A DNA stretch of 64,000 nt from Herbaspirillum sp. GW103 (GTDB lineage: Bacteria > Pseudomonadota > Gammaproteobacteria > Burkholderiales > Burkholderiaceae_D). The translations under genes were made by a program, and so were the position numbers. A model generated the notes under the pieces. The model made no database searches. It saw only the letters and a program-made list of their open reading frames with translations, and was not told the DNA's origin. The stretch spans positions 124,001 to 188,000 of the forward strand of contig NZ_AJVC01000001.1 in the NCBI RefSeq assembly GCF_000261365.1, read 5' to 3'. This document shows, piece by piece, positions 28,383 to 39,770 of the stretch; within the stretch, counting starts at the first letter, position 1, and the number at the start of each line of letters is the position of its first letter.

Positions 28383-29426
28383 ATGACTTCACCTTCCAAT
28401 GTCTCCCTCTCCTACCGTGACGCTGGCGTCGATATCGATGCCGGTGACGCCCTGGTCGAAGCGATCAAGCCGTTCGCCAAGCGCACTACCCGCGAAGGCG
28501 TGCTGGGCGGCATTGGCGGGTTCGGTGCCCTGTTCGAGATCAGCAAGAAGTACAAGGAGCCGGTGCTGGTCTCCGGTACCGACGGCGTGGGCACCAAGCT
28601 CAAGCTGGCCTTCCACCTCAATCGTCACGATACGGTCGGTATCGACCTGGTGGCCATGAGCGTCAACGACATCCTGGTGCAGGGCGCCGAGCCGCTGTTC
28701 TTCCTGGATTACTTTGCCTGCGGCAAGCTGGACGTGCCCTCGGCCACCGATGTCATCAAGGGCATCGCCGCCGGTTGCGAACAGGCCGGCTGCGCCCTGA
28801 TCGGCGGTGAAACCGCTGAAATGCCCAGCATGTACCCCGATGGTGAATACGATCTGGCAGGATTTGCCGTGGGCGCGGTGGAAAAGTCCAAGATCATCGA
28901 CGGCACCAAGATTGCCCCGGGCGACGTGGTGCTGGGCCTGGCCTCGTCGGGTGCGCATTCCAACGGTTATTCGCTGGTGCGCAAGATCCTGGAGGTGGCC
29001 AAGCCGGACCTGGACGCCGATTTCCACGGCCGCAAGCTGGCCGATGTACTGATGGCCCCGACCCGCATCTACGTCAAGCCGCTGCTGTCGCTGATGGAGA
29101 AGCTGGAAGTCAAGGGCATGGTCCACATCACCGGTGGCGGCCTGGTCGAGAACATCCCGCGCGTGCTGCAGGATCACCTGACCGCTGAACTGGATGCCAA
29201 GTCCTGGACCATGCCGCCGCTGTTCACCTGGCTGCAGCAGCACGGTGGCGTGGCCGATGCGGAAATGCACCGCGTCTTCAACTGTGGCATCGGCATGACC
29301 GTGATCGTCTCCCGGGAAAACGCCGACGCTGCTGAAGCTCACTTGAAGGCCGCTGGTGAAACCGTCTACCGCATCGGTACCATCCGCGCCCGCGCCGAAG
29401 GCGAAGCGCAGACCATCGTGCGCTAA
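28383..29426 (+). CDS. purM: Phosphoribosylformylglycinamidine cyclo-ligase (AIR synthetase)
   Basis: PurM closes the imidazole ring in step five of purine synthesis: FGAM plus ATP gives AIR, ADP and phosphate. The 347-aa protein matches the family throughout: [83 protein letters not shown] and [14 protein letters not shown] at 28383 is used because the family N-terminus begins there. The ribosome site is weak (only a short purine stretch). The in-frame sequence further upstream has no homology. It is a single gene closed by a strong terminator, and divergent from the permease gene. Confidence 0.96.
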   Translation: MTSPSNVSLSYRDAGVDIDAGDALVEAIKPFAKRTTREGVLGGIGGFGALFEISKKYKEPVLVSGTDGVGTKLKLAFHLNRHDTVGIDLVAMSVNDILVQGAEPLFFLDYFACGKLDVPSATDVIKGIAAGCEQAGCALIGGETAEMPSMYPDGEYDLAGFAVGAVEKSKIIDGTKIAPGDVVLGLASSGAHSNGYSLVRKILEVAKPDLDADFHGRKLADVLMAPTRIYVKPLLSLMEKLEVKGMVHITGGGLVENIPRVLQDHLTAELDAKSWTMPPLFTWLQQHGGVADAEMHRVFNCGIGMTVIVSRENADAAEAHLKAAGETVYRIGTIRARAEGEAQTIVR

Positions 29427-29487
29427 GCCGGACAGGCAAAGCCATGCAAATCATGTAAATCCTTTTAAGGATTTACAAAGTTTAAAA

Positions 29488-29518
29488 GGCTGCATTCTTC
29501 GGAATGCAGCCTTTTTTT
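29488..29518 (+). terminator. Intrinsic terminator of purM
   Basis: A perfect 10-bp stem, GGCTGCATTC (29488-29497) with GAATGCAGCC (29502-29511), closes a TTCG tetraloop. Seven T residues follow, and AAAA precedes it, so it may work in both directions (the Anbu gene ends at 29615 on the other strand). Confidence 0.9.
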
Positions 29519-29614
29519 ATTTCCGGCAGAACATTTCCCGCCAAATGAAAACTTGGTTTTAACTTAGTTTTGTCAAAACAAAAACTAAGTTTCCAAAAAG
29601 AAAAATCTAACAGT

Positions 29615-30493
29615 TCAGCTCGCCTGCCCGACATCCCCATCCTGTTCGGCCAGGATCTGCCGCGGTACCGCCTGCAGTCCCCTCGCCACGCCATTGGGCG
29701 GCGGCACGCGCACCGGCTCGCTGATGTCGGTGGCCGTCGAGAGCACATTGAGGGTGTCTTCCGGTGGGGCATCCCAGACCGGATCGTCGATGGCCTCGAA
29801 GACGCGCTTCAATTGCGAACCCCAGCTGCGCCGGATCATCTGGAAATACTGGTTCTGCTCATCGATGGTGACGAAGCGGGTCACGGCCAGGTCTTCGCTT
29901 TCATAGACCAGCAGGTCCAGCGGCAGGCCCACCGAGATGTTGGACTTCAAGGTCGAATCCATGGAGATGAGCGCACACTTGGCCGCCTCGTCCAGCGAGG
30001 TCTGGGGGGTGACCACGCGGTCGATGATGGGCTTGCCGTACTTGGATTCGCCGATCTGGAAGTAGGTGTTCTCATCGTGCGATTCGATGAAGTTGCCTGC
30101 GGAATACATCTGGAACAGGCGGCAACGCTCGCCACGGATCTGTCCGCCAAAGATGATGCTGACGTTGAAATCGATACCGAACTTGCTCAGCTCGGCGGCT
30201 TCGCGGTCATGCACGGCGCGAATGGCGTCGCCCAGGATCTGCGCGGCTTCGTACATGGTGGTGGCGGTCCAGATGCTGCGTCCCTCGGCATTGGTGCGCT
30301 CGGTGAGCATCTGGCGGATGGATTGCGAAATCGACAGGTTGCCGGCGGTCATCAAGACCATCACGCGGTCGCCCGGATTTTCGTAAACACTCATCTTGCG
30401 GAAGGTCCCGATGTGGTCCACTCCCGCATTGGTGCGCGAATCGGACAGGAACACCAGGCCGCTGTTGAGGCGCATGGCTACGCAGTAGGTCAT
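29615..30493 (-). CDS. Anbu-type proteasome-like peptidase
   Basis: Anbu (bacterial proteasome homologue, BPH) is an N-terminal-nucleophile hydrolase related to proteasome beta subunits and HslV. The 292-aa protein begins MTYCVAMRL. After Met removal the nucleophile is Thr1, with D17 (FLSDSRTN) and K32 (FRKM) placed as in the family. A stretch near 110-200 (SIIFGGQIRGERCRLFQMY and IGESKYGKP) is also typical. The last 50 residues are Pro-rich and variable. Anbu genes usually neighbour an alpha-E protein, a circularly permuted ATP-grasp protein and a transglutaminase; the first two follow at once upstream on the same strand. No substrate of this system is known to me. Self-assembled open rings have been described for homologues. 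Confidence 0.9.
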   Translation of the reverse strand: MTYCVAMRLNSGLVFLSDSRTNAGVDHIGTFRKMSVYENPGDRVMVLMTAGNLSISQSIRQMLTERTNAEGRSIWTATTMYEAAQILGDAIRAVHDREAAELSKFGIDFNVSIIFGGQIRGERCRLFQMYSAGNFIESHDENTYFQIGESKYGKPIIDRVVTPQTSLDEAAKCALISMDSTLKSNISVGLPLDLLVYESEDLAVTRFVTIDEQNQYFQMIRRSWGSQLKRVFEAIDDPVWDAPPEDTLNVLSTATDISEPVRVPPPNGVARGLQAVPRQILAEQDGDVGQAS

Positions 30494-30664
30494 GATGGCA
30501 ACGTGATACGTGGAAACGGAAAGCCGGATTTTACCGTAAGGCCCGGCGCCAGAGCGTGCGCGCCGGGGGCATCTGTCGTGACGTACCTACAGTAACGGCC
30601 TGTTTCCCGAAAAGATGACAGCGGCTGTGCTTCTTTCTTGCGCGCCAGGCACAGCCGGAGCGGC

Positions 30665-31657
30665 TTACGCTGCCAAAGGAACAAGAAAATCGCGGCTGAT
30701 GCGATTGCCCAGCTCGAAGATGCGCTCCAGGAACTCGGTGAGCGTATCGTGCAATCCGGCCTCCAGGATTTCCTCGATGCGGGCGAACTTCAGGTCGGCA
30801 TGCAGCTTGCCGGCAAAGCGCTCGGTATCGGCCGAGACATCGTTGCGCACATGGTGCAGGTTGGAGATCACGTTGCCCATGCAGGCCAAGAGCGAACGCG
30901 GCATGTCCGCGCGCAGGATCAGCAGCTCGGCCACCCGTTCAGGCGTGATGACGTCGCGGTAGACCTTGCGGTAGATCTCGAAGCCCGACACCGAACGCAG
31001 GATCGCCGCCCAGTAGTAGAAGTCCAGCTGTCCTGCTTCATCGCGGGCGGCCTGGCTTTGCGACTGCGACTGGCCATTGAGCTTCTGCGACTGCGCTTCC
31101 TTGGTGCCGTGGAACTTGACATCGATGATGCGCGCCGTATTGTCGGCACGTTCCAGGAAGGTGCCCAGGCGGATGAAGTGGAAGGCCTCGTCCTCCAGCA
31201 TGGTGCCGATGGTGACACCGCGCGAGAGATGCGAACGATGCTTGACCCATTCGAAGAAGTCGCTGGGGTTCTGTTCCAGCGCATTGGTTTGCAGGTAGGA
31301 CTGCATCTTGATCCAGGTGGCGTTTTGGATCTCCCAGGCTTCGGTGGTCAGCGCGCCGCGTACGGCACGCGCATTCTCGCGCGCCTGGCGCAGGCAGGAG
31401 GCGATCGAGGACGGATTGTTGGGGTCACGCACCATGAAGTCGATGACATCCTTTTGCGTGAGCTTGTCGTATTTCTGGTTGTAGCCATAGAGCAGTTCCG
31501 AGATGCCCAGCACGGCACGCCAGCCCTGCTCGGCGTCATCCACCGATTGCGGCAGCAGCGCGGTCTGTACGTGCACGTCCAGCATGCGGGCGGTGTTCTC
31601 GGCGCGCTCGGTGTAGCGGGCCATCCAGAAGAGGTGATCGGCGGTACGGCTGAGCAT
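30665..31657 (-). CDS. Alpha-E domain protein (DUF403)
   Basis: A 330-aa, almost wholly helical protein. The family N-terminus MLSRTADHLFWMARYTERAENTAR and the motif HLSRGVTIGTMLEDEAFHFI with LGTFLERADNTARI are clear. The function of the alpha-E domain is unknown. It nearly always accompanies circularly permuted ATP-grasp and transglutaminase genes, and a peptide-bond-forming or peptide-modifying pathway has been proposed from that association. It starts 1 nt after the stop of the ATP-grasp gene (31659), so the two are co-translated. Anbu follows 171 nt downstream. A second alpha-E domain is present as the C-terminal half of the fusion encoded at 39771-42272. Confidence 0.92.
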   Translation of the reverse strand: MLSRTADHLFWMARYTERAENTARMLDVHVQTALLPQSVDDAEQGWRAVLGISELLYGYNQKYDKLTQKDVIDFMVRDPNNPSSIASCLRQARENARAVRGALTTEAWEIQNATWIKMQSYLQTNALEQNPSDFFEWVKHRSHLSRGVTIGTMLEDEAFHFIRLGTFLERADNTARIIDVKFHGTKEAQSQKLNGQSQSQSQAARDEAGQLDFYYWAAILRSVSGFEIYRKVYRDVITPERVAELLILRADMPRSLLACMGNVISNLHHVRNDVSADTERFAGKLHADLKFARIEEILEAGLHDTLTEFLERIFELGNRISRDFLVPLAA

Positions 31658-31658
31658 C

Positions 31659-33086
31659 TTATTTCTCCAGAATCCAGGTGTCCTTGGTGCCGCCGCCTTG
31701 CGACGAATTCACCACCAGCGAGCCTTCCTTCAAGGCCACGCGCGTCAAGCCGCCCTTGACCATGGTGATCTGCTTGCCCGACAAGACGAAGGGACGCAGA
31801 TCCAGGTGGCGCGGCGCGATGCCGGACTCCACATAGGTCGGGCACACCGACAGGGCCAGCGTGGGCTGGGCGATGTAGCCATCGGGTTTGGCGATGATGC
31901 GCGCGCGGAAGTCCTCGATTTCCTGTTTGGTGGAGGCCGGGCCGACCAGCATCCCGTAGCCACCAGCACCGTGCACTTCCTTGACCACCAGCTTTTCCAG
32001 ATTGGCCAGGGTGTAGGAGAGATCTTCCTTCTTGCGGCACTGGTAAGTCGGTACGTTGTTGAGGATGGGTTCTTCGGTCAGATAGAAGCGCACCATGTCC
32101 GGCACATACGGATAGATCGACTTGTCGTCGGCCACGCCGGTACCGATGGCATTGGTCAGCGTCACCTTGCCGGCGCGATAGGCCTGCAGCAGGCCCGGCA
32201 CACCGAGGGCCGAATCGGGACGGAAGGCCAGCGGATCGAGGAAGTCGTCGTCGATGCGGCGATAGATCACGTCGACCCGTTTGGGGCCGCGCGTGGTGCG
32301 CATGTAGACCACGTTGTCCTTGACGAACAGATCCTGCCCCTCCACCAGTTCCACCCCCATCTGCTGGGCCAGGAAGGCATGCTCGAAGTAGGCCGAGTTG
32401 TACATGCCGGGAGTCATCACCACCACCGTCGGATCGGTCACCCCGGCCGGGGCCACCGAACGCAGGTTGTCCAGCAGCAGGTCGGGATAGTGATCGACCG
32501 GCGCGATCTTGTGGCGCTTGAAGAGGTCGGGGAAGAGCCGCATCATCATCTTGCGGTTCTCCAGCATGTAGGAGACCCCGGACGGCACGCGCAGATTGTC
32601 TTCCAGGACGTAGAATTCACCTTCGCCCGCGCGCACGATATCGACACCCGCGATGTGGGCGTAGATGTCGTTGACCACGTTCACATCCTGCATCTCGCGC
32701 CGGTACTGGGCGTTCTGGAAGATCTGCTCGGGCGGGATGATGCCGGCCTTGACGATCTTCTGCTCGTGGTAGATGTCGTGGATGAACATGTTGAGCGCCT
32801 TGACGCGCTGGACCAGTCCCGCTTCCAGTTTGGCCCATTCGGCCTTGTGGATGATGCGCGGGATGATGTCGAAGGGGATCAGGCGCTCGGTGCCGGCATC
32901 GTTTCCATAGACGGCAAAGGTAATGCCGACGCGGCGGAAGATCAGGTCGGATTCGGCACGTTTGCGGGCGATGATTTCCGGCGATTGCGCGGAAAGCCAG
33001 CTGGCGAATTCTGCATAGTGCTGACGCACTTGACCTGCTTCGCTGCCGGCGCCTCCTGAATACATCTCATCAAAAAAATGTGCCAT
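31659..33086 (-). CDS. Circularly permuted type 2 ATP-grasp protein
   Basis: A 475-aa protein of the DUF404/DUF407 family, whose ATP-grasp fold is circularly permuted. Segments typical of the family include RLIPFDIIPRII, VVNDIYAHIAGVDIVR, NLRVPSGVSYMLENR, VVVMTPGMYNSAYFEHAFLA, DVIYRRIDDDFLDPL, GTGVADDKSIYPYVPDM and the C-terminal GGLTRVALKEGSLVVNSSQG. An ATP-dependent carboxylate-amine ligase activity is predicted by fold only. Its substrate is unknown. It is the first gene of an operon with the alpha-E protein and probably Anbu. ATG at 33086 is used although no clear ribosome site precedes it; ATG at 33065 is an alternative. Confidence 0.92.
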   Translation of the reverse strand: MAHFFDEMYSGGAGSEAGQVRQHYAEFASWLSAQSPEIIARKRAESDLIFRRVGITFAVYGNDAGTERLIPFDIIPRIIHKAEWAKLEAGLVQRVKALNMFIHDIYHEQKIVKAGIIPPEQIFQNAQYRREMQDVNVVNDIYAHIAGVDIVRAGEGEFYVLEDNLRVPSGVSYMLENRKMMMRLFPDLFKRHKIAPVDHYPDLLLDNLRSVAPAGVTDPTVVVMTPGMYNSAYFEHAFLAQQMGVELVEGQDLFVKDNVVYMRTTRGPKRVDVIYRRIDDDFLDPLAFRPDSALGVPGLLQAYRAGKVTLTNAIGTGVADDKSIYPYVPDMVRFYLTEEPILNNVPTYQCRKKEDLSYTLANLEKLVVKEVHGAGGYGMLVGPASTKQEIEDFRARIIAKPDGYIAQPTLALSVCPTYVESGIAPRHLDLRPFVLSGKQITMVKGGLTRVALKEGSLVVNSSQGGGTKDTWILEK

Positions 33087-33306
33087 AGATTTGCTTCGTG
33101 TTCCCGTGGGGAGCGGGAATCTTTCTAAGTGGGTTGTAACGAAAACAGAGGCGGTGGGTACGGCAAAACTACAGCGTGGGTACAGCGTAATGCGATGGCG
33201 CTAGGGAACTGCACCTGCACGCCAGAGCCAGCGTGCATGAAGAAAGACTAACAGAGGCTTGAAATTTTTGACAGAGGAAAATTGCATGCTTTTGCTCCTC
33301 GCCCGT

Positions 33307-33337
33307 GCGGGTCTGCTGCCATCAAACGCAGACCCGC
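33307..33337 (-). terminator. Hairpin downstream of the cupin gene
   Basis: GCGGGTCTGC (33307-33316) and GCAGACCCGC (33328-33337) form a perfect 10-bp stem with an 11-nt loop, 7 nt past the cupin stop. There is no strong T-run after it on the minus strand, so it may end transcription with help or simply protect the 3' end. The rest of 33087-33344 shows no gene. Confidence 0.45.
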
Positions 33338-33344
33338 AGCGGCT

Positions 33345-33788
33345 TCAGTTATTCCATGGCGTGGCTGCGGGAACCGCGCAGGGGGCCGGCATATCGATGG
33401 TCTTGAAGTCGGCCGGACTAACGATTTCGAGATATTCCATGTCGGGCGAATAGTCGAACAGGAAGTGCACGATGCCCGGTCGCTGGTGCACGCAATCGCC
33501 CGCCTTGACCAGCGTGACCTCGGTTTCATACATGAAGCGCGCCCAGCCTTTCAACATGATGACGATATGGAAGTTGGCTTCGTGTCGGTGCCACCCGGTA
33601 CCCGTCTGGGGCGCCATGTTGGCCTTGACCAGCTGGGCCACCACCTGGCCGCCGGTAGCGGCGGCAATGCCCAGGTCGCGATACAGGAAGAAGTCGCGCA
33701 GACCGCCGGTTTCATAGGGCGTGTCGCCCTCGCTCACATGCGAGAAGGTGTTTTGCGCCAGTACGCTTGGATCAGCTACGGTATTCAT
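33345..33788 (-). CDS. Cupin-domain protein
   Basis: A 147-aa single-domain cupin. Cupin motif 1 appears as GWHRHEANFHIVIMLKGWARF (metal-binding His and Glu) and motif 2 as GDCVHQRPGIVHFLFDYSPDMEYLE. Two histidines and a glutamate of motif 1 plus a histidine of motif 2 are in place, so it probably binds a metal. Neither substrate nor reaction can be told. ATG at 33788 is chosen because AAAGG lies 9 nt upstream; the ATG at 33797 directly abuts that sequence. It stands between the ATP-grasp operon and the GST gene, all on the minus strand, but belongs to neither in an obvious way. Confidence 0.85.
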   Translation of the reverse strand: MNTVADPSVLAQNTFSHVSEGDTPYETGGLRDFFLYRDLGIAAATGGQVVAQLVKANMAPQTGTGWHRHEANFHIVIMLKGWARFMYETEVTLVKAGDCVHQRPGIVHFLFDYSPDMEYLEIVSPADFKTIDMPAPCAVPAATPWNN

Positions 33789-33885
33789 CACATCCATCCT
33801 TTCTGCGGTCTCCCGCCATGGGCCTGCGACAAAAAACGGGCGCGACTTTGCTGCCTTTGCTCATTGGTGCTGATGCTTCTGCGCC

Positions 33886-34542
33886 CTAGAATTCCACGTC
33901 CAGTTCGTCGATATCCTCCGGTTCCTTTTTGGCTGCCGCGATCCATTCCTGCATCTCCGGCATGGCCATGATGCGCTTGGCATAGGCGGTGCAGATCGGA
34001 TCGAGCTTGACGTCATAGGTCATGAAGCGCGTCACCACGGGCGCGTACATGGCATCGGCCATGGTGCGCTGTTCGCCGAACAGGAAGGGGCCGCCATACT
34101 TGGCCAGGCATTCCTTCCAGATGGTGGTGATGCGTACGATGTCGGCTTCGGCGCGGGACCACACCTTGAAGTTGGGGAAGTGGCCCTTGAGATTCATCGG
34201 CAGCGCTGCGCGCAGGGCCGAGAAGCCCGAGTGCATTTCACCGCATACCGAGCGGCAATGCGCACGGGCGGCGAGGTCGGCCGGCAGCAGCTTTGCACCG
34301 GGGCGGATTTCGTTGAGATATTCGGCAATGGCCAGCGTATCCCATACCAGTACGTCGCCATGGTGCAGGCTGGGTACCAGGATGGAGGAAGACAGCAGCA
34401 GGATCTCTGCCCGTGCCGACGGATCGTCCGGCGGTACGATGTCTTCCTCGAAAGAGAGCCCGGCGAACCTGGCCATGAGCCAGCCGCGCAGGGACCACGA
34501 GGAGTAGTTCTTGCTGGTGATGCGCAAAGTCGTCTTAGGCAT
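33886..34542 (-). CDS. Glutathione S-transferase family protein
   Basis: A 218-aa protein with a thioredoxin-like N-terminal half and a helical C-terminal half. TSKNYSSWSLRGWLMARFAGL near the start holds the likely catalytic Ser/Tyr region, and SSSILVPSLHHGDVLVWDTLAIAEYL is the glutathione-binding VP...S-D-S like segment, here WDT. FLFGEQRTMADAMYAPV is the usual N-capping box motif of the C-terminal domain. Such proteins conjugate or reduce electrophiles with glutathione; the substrate is not predictable. AAGGGA stands 7 nt before the ATG. It is divergent from phaZ, with 333 nt between. Confidence 0.9.
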   Translation of the reverse strand: MPKTTLRITSKNYSSWSLRGWLMARFAGLSFEEDIVPPDDPSARAEILLLSSSILVPSLHHGDVLVWDTLAIAEYLNEIRPGAKLLPADLAARAHCRSVCGEMHSGFSALRAALPMNLKGHFPNFKVWSRAEADIVRITTIWKECLAKYGGPFLFGEQRTMADAMYAPVVTRFMTYDVKLDPICTAYAKRIMAMPEMQEWIAAAKKEPEDIDELDVEF

Positions 34543-34875
34543 GTCAGTCCCTTATCTGTTTTGTGCAGGTTGACTTTGGGCACGCGGCCGCGTGAGCGGC
34601 GGTGTCTTGTTCATCATCTTCATCGTCCGCACCGTCTGCGCTCGGGGCGGACACGGGCCGCCGGAGCGGACCGCCTACCGCTACTTGCAAGGCTTGTGCC
34701 AGCTCGCGGGAAAAGTCGATCGAGCGTGCGCGAGGTGATGTGCGCAGCCATCTGGCGCATCCGGCATTGCACAAATGCCGTCCGCGCGGGGCTTGCGTCA
34801 CCATCAATGGCACGACAATTGCATCGATGGCGGGGCGAGCGGACACCAAAAAGAGACAACCGAGGGCGGCGCTTC
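34543..34875. other. Intergenic region between the GST gene and phaZ
   Basis: No gene is supported. The long plus-strand frame running into phaZ from 34180 is only GST read backwards plus this region. Divergent promoters are expected, but I could not name one confidently. Confidence 0.4.
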
Positions 34876-36102
34876 ATGATCAATACCTATCAGCTCTACC
34901 AGAACTACGCCGACGCCACCGATCCGCTGCGGGCCTGTGCCCGCATGATGGCGCCCCTGCTGGGAGCGACCTGGCCCGGCATGCCGGTCAATCCGGCCCT
35001 GCGCAAGATGGCCTCGGCCTGCGAGGTCTTTGCGCGCACCCAGTTGACCCATGCACGCCCGCCCTTCGACATCGTCGAGGTGGTCGATGGTGGGCGCACA
35101 ATTGCGGTGCACGAGGAGGAAATCAGCGCCACGCCCTTCTGTGGCCTGCTACGTTTCCGCAAGGAAACCTCGGATGCCCAACCCAAGGTGCTGGTGGTGG
35201 CGCCGATGTCGGGCCACTTCGCCACGCTGCTGCGCGGGACCGTCAGGACGCTCCTGCGTGACCATGATGTCTACATCACCGACTGGCGCAATGCGCGCGA
35301 TGTTGCCCTGGAGCATGGTCGCTTTGGTCTGGATGAATACGTTTCCCATGTCATCGATTTTCTCGCGGTGCTCGGTCCCGGCGCGCATCTGCTGGCCGTG
35401 TGCCAGCCCACGGTGGCCGCACTGACTGCCACCTCGATCATGGCCGAGGACAATCACCCCGCGCAGCCGCGCACCCTGACCCTGATGGCCGGGCCGCTCG
35501 ATACCCGGGTCAATCCGACCGCGGTCAACGCGCTGGCCAAGAGCAAGCCGATCAGCTGGTTCGAAAAGAACATGATCAGCACCGTCCCGGCGCGCCATGT
35601 CGGGGCCGGGCGGCGTGTCTATCCGGGCTTCGTGCAGCTGGGCGCCTTCATGAACATGAACCTGAACCGCCACATCGAGGCTTTCCGCAAGCTCTATCAT
35701 CATCTGGTCGAGGGCGAGCAGGCGCAGGCGGCACAGATCAGGGATTTCTACGAAGAGTATTTCGCCATGGCCGACCTGCCGGCGGAGTTCTATCTGGAAA
35801 CGGTCCGCACGGTGTTCCAGGAGCATGCGCTGCCGCTGGGCAAGCTGACCTACCGCGAACGCGTGGTCGACCCGCGCGCCATCCGTCGCACCGCGCTCTT
35901 CACCATCGAGGGCGAGAAGGACGATATCTGTGCGGTCGGCCAGACCGTGGCCGCACAGGAAATGTGCAGCAGCATCCGGCCCTACAGGCGTCTGCACCAT
36001 GTTCAGACGGCAGTGGGGCATTACGGTGTCTTCAACGGACGACGTTGGGACAACGAGATCTATCCGCGGCTGCGGGATTTCATTAACATGAATCACCGGT
36101 GA
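34876..36102 (+). CDS. phaZ: Intracellular polyhydroxyalkanoate depolymerase
   Basis: PhaZ breaks down stored polyhydroxybutyrate granules in the cytoplasm. The 408-aa alpha/beta hydrolase has the intracellular-type nucleophile Cys in LAVCQPTVA (C176) in place of a lipase-box Ser. An Asp in the EGEKDDICAVG segment (D349/D350) and the His in VGHYGVFNG (H382) complete the triad. The N-terminus MINTYQLYQNYADATDPLR is typical of the family. The ATG at 34876 is chosen because the family starts there; the long frame upstream overlaps the GST gene on the opposite strand. It implies that the organism makes PHB, although no phaC or phasin gene is in the window. Confidence 0.95.
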   Translation: MINTYQLYQNYADATDPLRACARMMAPLLGATWPGMPVNPALRKMASACEVFARTQLTHARPPFDIVEVVDGGRTIAVHEEEISATPFCGLLRFRKETSDAQPKVLVVAPMSGHFATLLRGTVRTLLRDHDVYITDWRNARDVALEHGRFGLDEYVSHVIDFLAVLGPGAHLLAVCQPTVAALTATSIMAEDNHPAQPRTLTLMAGPLDTRVNPTAVNALAKSKPISWFEKNMISTVPARHVGAGRRVYPGFVQLGAFMNMNLNRHIEAFRKLYHHLVEGEQAQAAQIRDFYEEYFAMADLPAEFYLETVRTVFQEHALPLGKLTYRERVVDPRAIRRTALFTIEGEKDDICAVGQTVAAQEMCSSIRPYRRLHHVQTAVGHYGVFNGRRWDNEIYPRLRDFINMNHR

Positions 36103-36340
36103 GCTTGCGGCGTGCTCACCGACGCGAGTGAAAAACTTAGTCTTCAGGATCGAAAGTTTAAGTTTTTCTTCGCCCGGCACTAACACTCTCACATACACTC
36201 ACAACGAGGTAGCTCCAACAGGATAGTCATCAGGAAAGTAATCAGGCGGTAAGAAAAACAAGGTATGCAGGAGAACTGCTCCGCATATCGCCAACAACCA
36301 AGCCCCGCGCTTGACCATTTGCTTGTCGTAAAGGAATTCC

Positions 36341-39715
<3,375 letters not shown>

Positions 39716-39770
39716 AACTGAGCCGGGCGCCGTTGCAGGCGCGGCGCGCAGCCCGGCCACTCACTGACTT

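Noticed and set aside
34180-34875. Upstream in-frame extension of phaZ
   Set aside because: It overlaps the GST gene on the other strand, and the family N-terminus begins at 34876.
36097-36121. Hairpin CGGTGAGC/GCTCACCG over the phaZ stop
   Set aside because: A real inverted repeat, but with no T-run and partly inside the coding sequence, so I did not call it a terminator.
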